DNA of 64,000 bases from DASZUK01 sp963745595 (GTDB lineage: Bacteria; Actinomycetota; Acidimicrobiia; Acidimicrobiales; RAAP-2): contig CAVUYB010000033.1 in NCBI GenBank assembly GCA_963745595.1, positions 4,755-68,754 of the forward strand, in the 5' to 3' direction. Positions 1 to 8,469 of this stretch are shown here, piece after piece (within the stretch, counting starts at the first letter, position 1; every line of letters begins with the position of its first letter). A program made the translations under genes and the position numbers. Under the pieces are notes generated by a model. That model saw only the letters and a program-made list of their open reading frames with translations. It made no database searches and was not told the DNA's origin.

Positions 1-151
1 ATGTCTCATCGTTGTACTGCCGCTCCAACAGCGTCCATGACGGGTGAGGCTAGGCGATCATTTCCGATTGGAAACCCCCATTGGCCTTCCTCGTATCTCC
101 GACGAGATCGTCGACTCTTACACGCGACCTGTAACTAAGCGAGGAGCGACG

Positions 152-1071
152 ATGCAGCGGATGATATGGGGGGCGTCAACGCTGGCCGTGGTGGGGGCCC
201 TGACCCTCGGCACGATGAGCTCGGTCCAGGCGGGGGCCAGCCAGCCCGGCGCCTCGCTTCGAGGGAAGGTGCTGTCGGTGTCGGACCTTCCGAGCTGGAT
301 GGAGTGTCGGCCACACATCGAAGGGCACAGCAACCGACCGGGGATGTTTCCACGCCTTCTCCATCAAGTCACCGGCCGGCACCAGGGCCAAAGTCGCCTT
401 CACGGGAGCGTCTACAACCTTCCTGGGAGAGACGTTGGCCACGGGGCACATCGAGGTGACCAGGTGGACCGACCTGACCGATCAGCTGAAGGACTGCGAG
501 CCGTTCACTTTCACCGCGAACAGGAAAGACCGCGAAAGTGTCCGTCGGGGCCATGTCGTTCCCCAAGGTCGGGAAGCAGTCGATGGCCTACGCGATGACG
601 ATCACCGTGACAACGCGCACGCTCGACGCCGACGTCGTCCTGTTCAAAGCCGGGAAGTACGTCGGACTCGTCGAGTACGGCGGACTCGGGACTCCCGACG
701 CGACACAGGCCGAGAAGTTCGTCGACCTGGCTGTCGCCAAGGTGAACGGGAGCCATGGCACGACGGTGACGACGACTCCTGCGGCCACCACGACTACTAC
801 GACTACTACGACGACTGTCCCGCCAACGACGACGACCTCCCCGCCAACGACGGTGCCGCCACCCCCGACGACGGTGCCCCCGACGACCGCACCAGCTCCA
901 CCGCCGACCGCGGCAGCCTCGGCCTGTAGCCCCATCGACGACGAAGGCGGGTGCTACGAACCAGGCGAGTACTGCCGTAACGCCACACATGGGGTCGCCG
1001 GAACGGCTGGCGACGGCGAAGCGATCGCCTGTGAAGACAACGATGGTTGGCGCTGGGAGCCGACCTCGTAG
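152..1071 (+). pseudogene. Secreted protein with Thr/Pro-rich tail, two frameshifts
   Basis: A GAGGAG ribosome site at 141-146 precedes ATG 152, which opens a signal peptide (WGASTLAVVGALTLGTMSS, then a small-residue region). The coherent protein runs in three frames: 152 to about 290 (ending LSVSDLPS), about 290 to 525 (GWSVGHTSKG through CEPFTFTAN), then to the stop at 1071 (KVSVGAMSFPKVGKQS onward). Each switch needs one base to be skipped, and the length of 920 is 3n+2, as two extra bases predict. The C-terminal part has a Thr/Pro-rich linker (about 775-905) and a short Cys-containing end. It resembles uncharacterised secreted actinobacterial proteins; I cannot name a function. It may be a real pseudogene or an intact gene with sequencing indels. 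Confidence 0.6.
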
Positions 1072-1112
1072 GGGCTGTCCGGCGATCGAGGAGGTTGGTC
1101 CCCTTGATGCTT

Positions 1113-1370
1113 TTAGCGGGCGTTTGCCGCAAGCGTCAGGCGATGGAGGAGATCCTCGATCACCGAGAGGCTGGGGTATGCCCGAACCAGTGGGGCGAGG
1201 GTGGTTGACGTGGCTGTGGCCGGCGCCATGAGAAGTTCGACGCCCACCGGTTCGCCGGTGTTGTCGAGATCGACGGCCAAAGAGTCACCGAACTGCTCGG
1301 TCGCCGCGACGGTGGCATCGGCCAGCTTCACGTACGTGGCGTCCGCCTCCGGGTCGTACGTCACGAGCAC
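1113..1370 (-). CDS. DUF2283 family small protein
   Basis: 85 residues. The opening LVTYDPEADATYVKLAD is the typical DUF2283 signature (a Tyr/Asp-rich strand with an A-x-Y-V-x-L core), followed by SLAVDLDNTGEPVGVELL, the second conserved strand pair. It lies 9 bases downstream of a DUF4258 gene on the same strand. DUF4258/DUF2283 pairs are common in bacteria and are often listed as candidate toxin-antitoxin modules, with DUF4258 as a RelE-like partner and DUF2283 as the probable antitoxin. No activity can be read from the sequence itself. Confidence 0.75.
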   Translation of the reverse strand: MLVTYDPEADATYVKLADATVAATEQFGDSLAVDLDNTGEPVGVELLMAPATATSTTLAPLVRAYPSLSVIEDLLHRLTLAANAR

Positions 1371-1379
1371 ACCTACAGG

Positions 1380-1622
1380 CTATCGGCAGGGTGGTCGACC
1401 GCGCTCGGCCACCGTCACGACGAGTGCGGAATCGCTGTCGGCGACAACGACGACGAAGAGCTGGCGGCCGGCTGGGGTGCGACCGATGACTACTGTCCGG
1501 GTCGGTTCGTCGGCGGACGGGTGTCGATCCTCGGGGTCGGAGAGGACCTCGGCTACTTCAGCGGCGTCGACGGCCCGCTCCCGCATCCGCTCAGCGGCGT
1601 GCTCACTGAACCGGAGCTCCAC
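1380..1622 (-). CDS. DUF4258 family protein, possible toxin
   Basis: 80 residues from a GTG start at 1622. The motif RFSEHAAERMRERAVD is the hallmark of DUF4258 (S-x-H-A-x-x-R-M-x-x-R). A Thr-x-x-V-I-G strand and a final FVVVVADSDSALVVTV strand follow, fitting a small RelE/BrnT-like fold. It is the first gene of a two-gene unit with the DUF2283 gene 9 bases downstream. A toxin role is inferred from gene pairing only. Confidence 0.72.
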   Translation of the reverse strand: MELRFSEHAAERMRERAVDAAEVAEVLSDPEDRHPSADEPTRTVVIGRTPAGRQLFVVVVADSDSALVVTVAERGRPPCR

Positions 1623-1708
1623 TCCAGCGGACGGTAGGGGCTGGTTGTGACGAGACGCCGAGCGTTGTCCGCTGGTTCGGGCAACCGGCCGGCTCGGCGG
1701 GTCTTGGA

Positions 1709-3844
1709 TCAGTCGGACGAGACGCCGACGATCGGCGCGACCAGCCGGGCTGGGCCGGTCGAGCCCAAGTAGGCGGCGTCGCCGTAGGCGTAGACCGAGC
1801 CGCCGGCCCCGGCGATCCAGTAACCGCCACCGTCGGGGGTCGGGCTCAGGCCGACGACCGGCGGCTGGCCGGTGATGCCCTGGCCGGGGACCGATCCGAG
1901 GTACCCGGCATTGCCGAACGAGAACAGGCCACCGTCGGCCGCGACGAGCCAGTACCCGGTCCCGCTCGGCGTCGGCGCCATGCCGACGATCGGCTGGTTC
2001 AACGGCTTCCCGCCCATCGACCCGTAGAACACGGCGTCGCCGAACGCGAAGATCCCGCCGTCGGCCGCGACGAGCCAGTAGCCCTTGCCGTCCGCGGTCG
2101 GCGCGATGCTCACGATCGGTTGGTTCAGCGGTTTGCCGCCCATCGACCCGTAGAAGGTCGCGTCACCGAACGCGAAGACGCCGCCGTCCGACGCGACCTG
2201 CCAGTAGCCCTTGCCGTCGAGCGTCGGCGCGGCACCGACGATCGGTTTGTTCAGCGGCTTCCCGCCCATCGACCCGTAGAACTGGGCATCCCCGAAGCTG
2301 AAGACGCCGCCGTCGGACGCGACCTCCCAGTAACCGCCGCCGTTCGGGGCAACGGCCAATCCGACGACCGGCTTGTTGAGCGGCTTGCCGCCCATCGACC
2401 CGTAGAACTGGGCGGTCCCGAACGCGAAGACCCCGCCGTCGCCAGCGGCCAGGAGGACGCCCTGGTTCGATGCGGGTGGCAGGACCATCTGCTCGATCAG
2501 CGACTGCAGGCCGGGGGATGTCCCCTTGGTCGAGGTCACCGCGCTACCGGCCGCCCAGCATGATGCCCCCTTCACACACGAGACCGTGTCGAGGATGCTG
2601 AGGACGGTCACGTTCGGGCTCGGCTGGATCGACCACGCGGACCCGTTCCAGCTCTCGATGAAGCCCTTCGGCATGAACCCGCCGCCTGTCCCTGTGCCGC
2701 CACCGGCGCCTGTCCCTGTGCCTGTCCCTGTGTGGTGGCCTGTGCCGTTTGTCCCACCTTCGCCCGGGCCCACACTTCCGGACCCGACGGCCCAGCACCG
2801 TGTCGCGGACAGGCACGTGACGTCACCGAGAAGGGCCCCGCCGGCGCCGGCCGGTGGCGCGGTGGCGACGACCGACCACGACGAGCCGTTCCAACGCTCC
2901 GCCAGCGTGGTCCCGGCCTTGCCCGAGCTGTTCGTCGACGAACCGGCCGCCCAGCAGTCCGTGCCGGTCACGCAGGTGACGCTGCTCAGGTAGCTGCCAC
3001 CCGGCGCGGCCGCCTGGTAGCTCGGGACGATCGACCACGTCGACCCGTTCCAGTGCTCGATCAGCCCTTGGTCACCCTGACCGCCGGGGAAGATCGGCAG
3101 GAATGTCGACTTCTCCTGGTTCGGCCCCGCACTGCCGACGGCCCAGCAGTCGGTGGGGCCGTTGCAGTCGACGGCGACGAGCTCGTCGTAGGCCTGGCCG
3201 GAAGGGGTGGCCGGCTCGATCGACCACGCCGAGCCGTTCCAGTGCTCGACCAACAGGGTCGACTCGTTGCCGCCGGTTGCTGTCGTCGTGTACCCGACCG
3301 CCCAACAGTCCGACGTTGTCACGCACGTCACCCCCTGGAGCAGGGCACCCGACGCCCCGGGCGGGTTCGGGGTCGAGACGATCGACCAGGCCGTCCCGTT
3401 CCAGTGCGCGGCCAACGTCCCGGTCGGTTGGCCGCCCTGGCCGGCCAGCATCGTGCCGACGGCCCAGCAGTCGGCGATGCTGACGCACGTCACGCCGAAG
3501 AACCCGCCGTGGACGGCTGGGTTCGCCGGAACGGCCGACAGCGACCACGTCGCGCCGTTCCACTGCTCGATCAACGGCGTGAACTGCGCATCCGGGTTTG
3601 TGCCGAGTCCTGTCACCGTCGTGCCGACGGTCCAGCATTCGACCGCGTTCGCGCACGTGCTCCCGAGGACGATGTCGTCGGGCTCGCCGCTGCTCGGGCT
3701 CGTGACGATGTTCCAGCCCGACGGGCCCGGTACCGTCGCCGCGGTCGCGGCCTCGGAGGGGGCGACCAACGCGGTCAGCGGTACGAGGACCGCGCTTGCC
3801 GCCAGGGCCAGCCGTCGCCAACCGCTCCGGCGGGCGATCACCAT
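1709..3844 (-). CDS. Large secreted repeat protein (WNG-WS and GGVFAFGDA repeats)
   Basis: About 711 residues. I chose ATG 3844 because it opens a clear signal peptide (VIARRSGWRRLALAASAVLV, AxA-like site after SEAATAA); the frame stays open upstream to 4090 without such a signal. The N-terminal half has about six repeats of roughly 60 residues, each with C-x-x-x-x-x-CWAVG and HWNG-x-x-WS. A Gly/Thr linker follows (TGTGTGAGGGTGTGGG). The C-terminal half has about six repeats of roughly 48 residues containing DGGVFAFGDA and FYGSMGGKPLN. These look like beta-propeller-type blades. Such proteins are abundant in Acidimicrobiia and relatives; the role is unknown, presumably extracellular or cell-surface. 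Paired Cys residues in the first repeats could form disulphides. Confidence 0.8.
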   Translation of the reverse strand: MVIARRSGWRRLALAASAVLVPLTALVAPSEAATAATVPGPSGWNIVTSPSSGEPDDIVLGSTCANAVECWTVGTTVTGLGTNPDAQFTPLIEQWNGATWSLSAVPANPAVHGGFFGVTCVSIADCWAVGTMLAGQGGQPTGTLAAHWNGTAWSIVSTPNPPGASGALLQGVTCVTTSDCWAVGYTTTATGGNESTLLVEHWNGSAWSIEPATPSGQAYDELVAVDCNGPTDCWAVGSAGPNQEKSTFLPIFPGGQGDQGLIEHWNGSTWSIVPSYQAAAPGGSYLSSVTCVTGTDCWAAGSSTNSSGKAGTTLAERWNGSSWSVVATAPPAGAGGALLGDVTCLSATRCWAVGSGSVGPGEGGTNGTGHHTGTGTGTGAGGGTGTGGGFMPKGFIESWNGSAWSIQPSPNVTVLSILDTVSCVKGASCWAAGSAVTSTKGTSPGLQSLIEQMVLPPASNQGVLLAAGDGGVFAFGTAQFYGSMGGKPLNKPVVGLAVAPNGGGYWEVASDGGVFSFGDAQFYGSMGGKPLNKPIVGAAPTLDGKGYWQVASDGGVFAFGDATFYGSMGGKPLNQPIVSIAPTADGKGYWLVAADGGIFAFGDAVFYGSMGGKPLNQPIVGMAPTPSGTGYWLVAADGGLFSFGNAGYLGSVPGQGITGQPPVVGLSPTPDGGGYWIAGAGGSVYAYGDAAYLGSTGPARLVAPIVGVSSD

Positions 3845-4088
3845 GCGCCCCCGCCGCGGGTCGCTGCGTTCGTCGGCACGCACCGATGCTCGCGCCCGGC
3901 GACCCCCGTCCGGCGTGGAGAACGGGGTTTTCCAATCCCGGCCGGCTATGGGCAACCGCGTCGCCACCACGCGGAAACCAGACTCCGCGCTTTCGACGAG
4001 GACCGGCCGGCGGAACGCCTCCCGGTCGTCCCCGGCGACCCGCGGCAATGGGGCGGACTTGGCCGATCGACGTCCGTATCCTGGGCCC

Positions 4089-4598
4089 ATGTACCGCTGC
4101 GGTGAGTGCGAGTTCGCCTACGACCTCGACCGGTACGGATCGTCCGGCGAGGCGATCTCCGGTGGTACCGACGAGATCGCCCGACTCCTCGGTGGTCATG
4201 ACCGGCCGGCCGACGACGTCGTCCGCCGTCGACCGGCTCCGGACGTCTGGTCCGTCCTCGAGTACGGCTGCCACGTCCGCGACGTGCTGCTCGTCCAACG
4301 GGAGCGCGTGCTGCTGGCCCGGCGCGTCGACTGCCCGTCGTTGCCGCCGATGGGTCGCGACGAGCGAGTCGGGCACGACGGCTATGCCGAGCAGTTGCCG
4401 GTCGACGTCGCCCGTCAGCTCATCGACGCGGCCGGACTGTTCGTCAACGTCTTGGACCGGCTCGCCCCGGACGACTGGGATCGCACGGTCGTTTACAACT
4501 TCCCGGAGCCGACGGAGCGGTCACTGCGCTGGGTGGCCGTCCATACCGAGCACGAGGTGCGGCACCACCGGCTCGACGTCCGGCGTCAGCTTCCTTAA
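4089..4598 (+). CDS. DinB-like putative metal-dependent protein
   Basis: 169 residues from ATG 4089. The protein fits the DinB/maleylpyruvate-isomerase four-helix fold: RPAPDVWSVLEYGCHVRDVL carries the first metal-type His, and LRWVAVHTEHEVRHHRLDV supplies the C-terminal His pair with the usual H-x3-H spacing. It also begins with a C-x-x-C pair (YRCGEC). Many actinobacterial DinB proteins are thiol-dependent transferases that use mycothiol. The substrate is unknown. It is divergent from the secreted repeat protein across a 244-base intergenic region in which I see no recognisable site. Confidence 0.7.
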   Translation: MYRCGECEFAYDLDRYGSSGEAISGGTDEIARLLGGHDRPADDVVRRRPAPDVWSVLEYGCHVRDVLLVQRERVLLARRVDCPSLPPMGRDERVGHDGYAEQLPVDVARQLIDAAGLFVNVLDRLAPDDWDRTVVYNFPEPTERSLRWVAVHTEHEVRHHRLDVRRQLP

Positions 4599-4608
4599 CT
4601 CCTGGGGC

Positions 4609-5727
4609 CTAACTCTCGGGGCGATCGCCACCGGCCGGCCGGTGGACATCGCCCTTGGCCGGAACCGGCATCGTCGACGCGAACCGGGGGTCGAGCGGGC
4701 GAATCCCGTAGTTGGTCCGGAGCTCGTCGATGTCGCCGTCGGCGTGCTCCCACAGCGACCACGCCGGATCGAACGTGTCGGTCGTCGCCGCCGCCCCGCG
4801 GGCCCAGGCCACGAAGAACTTCTCCGGGTCGTACGCGCCAGTGGCGTGCCGGGCGACCTCGTTCACCTGGGTGCCGACGTGCCAGCTGACGATGACCGGG
4901 ACGATGTGACCGCTCATCGCGTTGACCTCGTGCATCGTCGCCGTGAACGTCGACACGAGGAGCTCGCCCTGGAGGGACGTGTTGTAGCCGCTCAGGAGGT
5001 GCGTGGCGTCGTGCCGGGTGGCGAAGTGCTCGTTGAGCGCGCCCGCGTCGCCGGGGAACGAGAACCCGTAGCGGTCGTAGAAGTCGAAGAAGCTCCGGCC
5101 GAGGCTCCCCGGCGGGCAGTCGGCCAACCGCTCGTACGATGCGGCGAGCGCCGGATCGGCCGCCGCGCCGACGTACGGGGCCAGTGCCCGCTCGACGTCC
5201 GCCGGCGACCATTGCTCGTCCCACCCGATGCCCGGGATGCTCCGGAGGTTCTCCCGCATCATGTCCCGGCCCATCTCGGCCGCGTCGCCGGCCGCCCCGA
5301 GCTCGATCTGGTGCAGGTAGTCGCCGGTCACACCGAGCGCGTCCGCGTACCCCAGCAGCCGGTCGACCTTGGTCCCGTCGAACGTCCCGTCGGCCAGTGC
5401 GGCCACGGCCAGGAGCCGGGTGGTCACCTCGGCTTCCCACGGGTCGGAGACCAGCGACGCCAGCTCGTCGGCCGCCGCCGTCGATGGCACGGTCGACGGC
5501 ACGACCGTCCCCTCGGTGAGCGCGTGGGCCGCGGTCGGCTGTCCGAGGACGTAGCGCGACGCCGCCTGCGCCGTTCCCGCCCCGAGGCTCGATAGCGGAT
5601 CGCGTCCACCGGCGCTCGCCACGACCGCGATGGCCGTGGCGATCGCCGCCGCCTGCGGCGGGGTGGCCGAGAACACCGCCTTGCGGGCACCCGCGGCCGG
5701 GTGTTCGTCAGTCGTTGCCGCCGTCAC
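4609..5727 (-). CDS. Coq4-like protein with helical N-terminal domain
   Basis: 372 residues if started at GTG 5727; the frame is open up to 5838 but the extra residues look non-coding and approach the tRNA. An Ala-rich segment (AAAIATAIAVVASAGG) is followed by a helical TerB-like region (RLLAVAALADGTFDGTKVDR). The C-terminal half carries HDATH, then 11 residues, then Glu (HDATHLLSGYNTSLQGE). This is exactly the HDxxH-x11-E metal motif of Coq4, a ubiquinone-biosynthesis scaffold or decarboxylase. Actinobacteria normally make menaquinone, so the substrate must differ. It ends tail to tail with the DinB-like gene. Confidence 0.7.
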   Translation of the reverse strand: MTAATTDEHPAAGARKAVFSATPPQAAAIATAIAVVASAGGRDPLSSLGAGTAQAASRYVLGQPTAAHALTEGTVVPSTVPSTAAADELASLVSDPWEAEVTTRLLAVAALADGTFDGTKVDRLLGYADALGVTGDYLHQIELGAAGDAAEMGRDMMRENLRSIPGIGWDEQWSPADVERALAPYVGAAADPALAASYERLADCPPGSLGRSFFDFYDRYGFSFPGDAGALNEHFATRHDATHLLSGYNTSLQGELLVSTFTATMHEVNAMSGHIVPVIVSWHVGTQVNEVARHATGAYDPEKFFVAWARGAAATTDTFDPAWSLWEHADGDIDELRTNYGIRPLDPRFASTMPVPAKGDVHRPAGGDRPES

Positions 5728-5842
5728 GGGAAACGACAGTACCTGCCGGCTCGGTATCCGACCGCAGGTAGGAGGGCGTCCGACCGCAGGTGGGGGATCG
5801 TGTGAAAATAGAAGATCCTGGTGACAGTAAGTCGCCACGAGA

Positions 5843-5915
5843 AGGGCCGTAGCTCAGTGGTCAGAGCAGGGGACTCATAATCCCTCGGTCGTGGGTTCGA
5901 TCCCCACCGGCCCTA
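5843..5915 (+). tRNA. tRNA with CAU anticodon, probably tRNA-Ile2
   Basis: A full cloverleaf folds here. The acceptor AGGGCCG (5843-5849) pairs with CGGCCCT (5908-5914). The D-arm is GCTC/GAGC. The anticodon stem GGGGA/TCCCT holds loop CTCATAA (anticodon CAT at 5876-5878). The T-arm is GTGGG/CCCAC with loop TTCGATC. The discriminator is A (5915) and the terminal CCA is not encoded in full. The body and anticodon arm (GTGGTCAGAGCAGG, GACTCATAATC) look more like bacterial tRNA-Ile2, which is lysidine-modified to read AUA, than elongator tRNA-Met; Met cannot be excluded without comparison. Confidence 0.93.
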
Positions 5916-5922
5916 CCGACGT

Positions 5923-5966
5923 CCGTGCTACTGATATGCAGCACGGGCCCCGATGCAGCACGGGCC
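5923..5966 (+). terminator. Hairpin with alternative second arm after the tRNA
   Basis: CCGTGCT (5923-5929) can pair with AGCACGG at 5940-5946, or with an identical copy at 5957-5963. The second arms lie inside a 14-base direct repeat (ATGCAGCACGGGCC at 5936-5949 and 5953-5966), and the second copy is followed by TTTAT. The position right after the tRNA suggests a terminator or processing structure. Confidence 0.5.
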
Positions 5967-5976
5967 TTTATGGAGC

Positions 5977-7131
5977 TCAGCCGGCGACCAGCCGGTACGC
6001 GACCGTCGGTACCTCGAACCCCTTCAGCGTGCTCGGCGGCAGCGGCTCGAAAGAGAGATCGTCGCCGGTGCGATGGCCGGCGTCGCCGCCGGCCGGCTGA
6101 CCGAGCTGATCGACGACCCGCCGACGGACGTCGTCGCTGACGACGACGGTCTCCGGGCCGGCCAGGCCGACCAACCGGGACGCGAGGTTGACGACGTCGC
6201 CGAAGTAGTCGCCGTGGAGCGAGACGACCCGGCCCGCGGCCAGCCCGACCCGGGCCGGCGGCACGCCGTCCTCGCCGGCCAGCTCGGTCAGCAATTCGAC
6301 CGCGGTCCGGCAGGCGCCGGTGGCGTCGGCGGCGACGAACATGGCGCCGTCGCCGAGCAGCTTGACGACCTGCCCGTCGTGCCGGCTGAGGACGCGGTCG
6401 AGGACGGTCTCGAACCGGTTCACGAGCTGTTCGAGCGCCCGCACGGTGAGCGTCCGCGACAGTCCGGTGTAGTCGACGAGATCGACGAAGCCGACGGTCA
6501 GGTCACGGCCCGCCGACGAGCTCTCCGGGTCGAACAGCCAGCTCCGCGAGGCCGCGGCGACGAGGTGCCGGAGGAAGACGGCCCCCACCGCGTCGAGGAA
6601 CGCCGGGAGCTCCTCGTCAACGAGCTCGGAGTACTCGGCGACGATCTCCGCGTAGCCGGTCCCCGTCGTCCGACGGGGCATCTCGAACTGGACCCGGAAA
6701 GCGTCGACGACGGCTTGGGCCAGCCGGGCGGTGCTGCTGCCGATGACCCGGACGAGCCCGAGGATGGCGTCCTCGCCGAGCAGGTCGTGCCCGGCGCCGG
6801 CCAGCAGCGAGAGCGCGTCGACCTCCTCCGGGGTCAGCCGGGGCACATCGTCGCCGGGCGTCGGGAAACCGAGGGCGCTCCATACGTCCGCCGCCTCGGC
6901 CGTCGACAGGCCGGCCTCGGTGACCGCCTCGGCGAACGGCCGCGTCGTCGTCTCGCCGCGCAGCGTCAGCTCCAGCGCCAGGCCGCCGAGCGTCCCGGCC
7001 TCGGTGGCCGCGACGAGATCCTCCGGTCGCGCTCCCTGGTCGAGGAGGTCGCGGAGGAGCCGGAGGCGGTCGGCGGCGTCCGGCGCGGCCGGGTCGTAGA
7101 CCCCCAGTCGCTCCAAGTCGGCAGCCTCCAC
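5977..7131 (-). CDS. Class III adenylate cyclase with N-terminal regulatory domain
   Basis: 384 residues from GTG 7131; the open frame extends to 7803 but overlaps the divergent ligase gene, so the upstream part is not credible. Residues 1-190 form the adenylate cyclase regulatory domain seen in Rv1264-type enzymes (ADLERLGVYDP, then MPRRTTGTGYAEIVAEYSEL). The catalytic domain shows VGFVDLVDYTGLS (first metal Asp), QVVKLLGDGAMFVA (substrate Lys and second metal Asp), and DVVNLASRLVGLA (transition-state Asn/Arg). It should make cAMP as a homodimer, with the N-terminal domain as an on/off sensor. The exact start is uncertain because no strong ribosome site is visible. Confidence 0.85.
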   Translation of the reverse strand: MEAADLERLGVYDPAAPDAADRLRLLRDLLDQGARPEDLVAATEAGTLGGLALELTLRGETTTRPFAEAVTEAGLSTAEAADVWSALGFPTPGDDVPRLTPEEVDALSLLAGAGHDLLGEDAILGLVRVIGSSTARLAQAVVDAFRVQFEMPRRTTGTGYAEIVAEYSELVDEELPAFLDAVGAVFLRHLVAAASRSWLFDPESSSAGRDLTVGFVDLVDYTGLSRTLTVRALEQLVNRFETVLDRVLSRHDGQVVKLLGDGAMFVAADATGACRTAVELLTELAGEDGVPPARVGLAAGRVVSLHGDYFGDVVNLASRLVGLAGPETVVVSDDVRRRVVDQLGQPAGGDAGHRTGDDLSFEPLPPSTLKGFEVPTVAYRLVAG

Positions 7132-7179
7132 CGCGTCAGCATACGGACGGCCTACCCAGGTCGGCGGGTGAAGCGCCCG

Positions 7180-7200
7180 GGCCGGCCGGACCGGCCGGCC
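7180..7200. repeat. Perfect 10-bp inverted repeat
   Basis: GGCCGGCCGG at 7180-7189 and CCGGCCGGCC at 7191-7200 flank one base. It sits in the divergent intergenic region between the cyclase (minus) and the ligase (plus), so it could be an operator for both. In GC-rich DNA such strings also arise by chance. Confidence 0.6.
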
Positions 7201-7308
7201 GGGATGGCCCGTCTGACCCGTAGGGCCGACAGCCTGGCCCGACGGCCTGGCCCGGCCCCCAGGGTGGTGGACGGCCTGACGGGCTGGAAGGCAGGGTAGG
7301 AGATGGTC

Positions 7309-8337
7309 ATGGACCGCACGGCACGGCTGACGCTCCTGGCCGGGCTGCCGGCCGACGAGCAGCAACTGCTGCGGGCCGGACCGCCACCGGATTGGGTGGC
7401 CCCGACGTTGGCCACGCTCACTGATCGACGGTTCTCGGACCAACGCTGGCTCTACGAGCGCAAGCTCGATGGCGAGCGCTGCCTGGCCTTCGTCGCCGGC
7501 GACGACGTCCGGCTGTGGTCCCGGAACCGCAAGGCGCTCGACGGTACGTACCCCGAGATCGTCGATGCCCTGGCCGACCAGGACGGCGACTGGATCGTCG
7601 ATGGCGAGGTCGTCGCGTTGCACCGGGGACAGACCAGCTTCAGCCGGCTCCAGCAGCGAATGGGGCTCACCGACCCGGCCGTCGCCCGGCAGAGCCCGGT
7701 GGCGGTCGTCTACTTCCTCTTCGATCTGCTCCGGCTGGATGGGTTCGACACGACCGGCCTGCCGCTGCGCACCCGGAAGTCGTTGCTGCGCCAGATCGTC
7801 CACTTCGACGGCCCCCTACGGTTCACGGTCCACCGGAACGGCGACGGCGAGGCGTACTACACGGCGGCCTGCGCCCGAGGCTGGGAGGGCGTGATCGCCA
7901 AGCGGGCCGACGGCCGCTACCGGGCCGGGCGTTCGCCGGAGTGGCTCAAGTTCAAGTGCGCGGCGGGCCAGGAGCTCGTCGTCGGCGGCTTCACCGACCC
8001 GTCGGGCAGCCGGAGCGGCTTCGGCGCGCTGCTCGTCGGCTACTACCGCGACGGCGAGCTCGTCTACGCCGGCAAGGTCGGCACCGGTTACGACGAGCGG
8101 ACCCTGACCTCGCTGCGGCACCGCCTCGACGGACTGGTCGTCGCCCGATCGCCGTTCGCCCGGGCCGGCGGGCCGACCGAGCGGGCCCATTGGGTGCGGC
8201 CCGAGCTCGTCGGCCAGTTCGGTTTCGCGGAGTGGACCGACGACGGGAAGCTCCGCCACCCCCGGTTCCTCGGTCTGCGGGACGACAAGGCGCCCGGCGA
8301 CGTCGTCCGGGAGCGACCGTCAGGTGCCCGGCCGTGA
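7309..8337 (+). CDS. ATP-dependent DNA ligase, LigD-ligase-like
   Basis: 342 residues. ATG 7309 is preferred to ATG 7303 because AGGAG (7298-7302) lies at correct spacing from 7309 and abuts 7303. Motif I is YERKLDGERCLAF (adenylated Lys in KxDGER). Motif III is in VYFLFDLL, motif IV is EGVIAKRADGRYRAGRS, and motif V is WLKFKC, followed by an OB-fold C-terminal domain (GFTDPSGSRSGFGALLVGYY, GKVGTGYDERTL). The enzyme seals nicks using ATP. Domain content matches the ligase part of LigD without polymerase or nuclease domains. No ku gene is visible here, so a role in end joining is only possible. Confidence 0.9.
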   Translation: MDRTARLTLLAGLPADEQQLLRAGPPPDWVAPTLATLTDRRFSDQRWLYERKLDGERCLAFVAGDDVRLWSRNRKALDGTYPEIVDALADQDGDWIVDGEVVALHRGQTSFSRLQQRMGLTDPAVARQSPVAVVYFLFDLLRLDGFDTTGLPLRTRKSLLRQIVHFDGPLRFTVHRNGDGEAYYTAACARGWEGVIAKRADGRYRAGRSPEWLKFKCAAGQELVVGGFTDPSGSRSGFGALLVGYYRDGELVYAGKVGTGYDERTLTSLRHRLDGLVVARSPFARAGGPTERAHWVRPELVGQFGFAEWTDDGKLRHPRFLGLRDDKAPGDVVRERPSGARP

Positions 8338-8469
8338 GCCGTTCCCACTGTCGGCGTACCGACCGTGGAGGGCTCCTTGCCGGCAACCGTTTTGCAACTG
8401 AACGAGCACCGGCGGCACGTAGGCTCGAGGCGACGCAATGGGGGACTCGGTGACGGGGTGACGGTTCCG

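Noticed and set aside
511..990. Minus-strand open frames over the Thr/Pro-rich tail
   Set aside because: Generated by the ACG/ACC repeats of the plus-strand protein; extreme composition.
2732..4105. Plus-strand open frame of 457 codons across the secreted repeat protein
   Set aside because: Antisense shadow; Arg/Gly-rich with no domain, while the minus-strand frame has a signal peptide and clear repeats.
3796..5595. Long plus-strand open frame (599 codons) across the DinB-like and Coq4-like genes
   Set aside because: Arg/Pro-rich shadow of GC-rich genes in other frames; no motif and no ribosome site.
5843..5915. Initiator tRNA-Met
   Set aside because: A full A-U first acceptor pair is present and the anticodon stem lacks the three G-C pairs typical of the initiator.
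7132..7803. Longer N-terminus for the adenylate cyclase up to 7803
   Set aside because: It would be antisense to the ligase gene and has no domain-like sequence before the regulatory domain.
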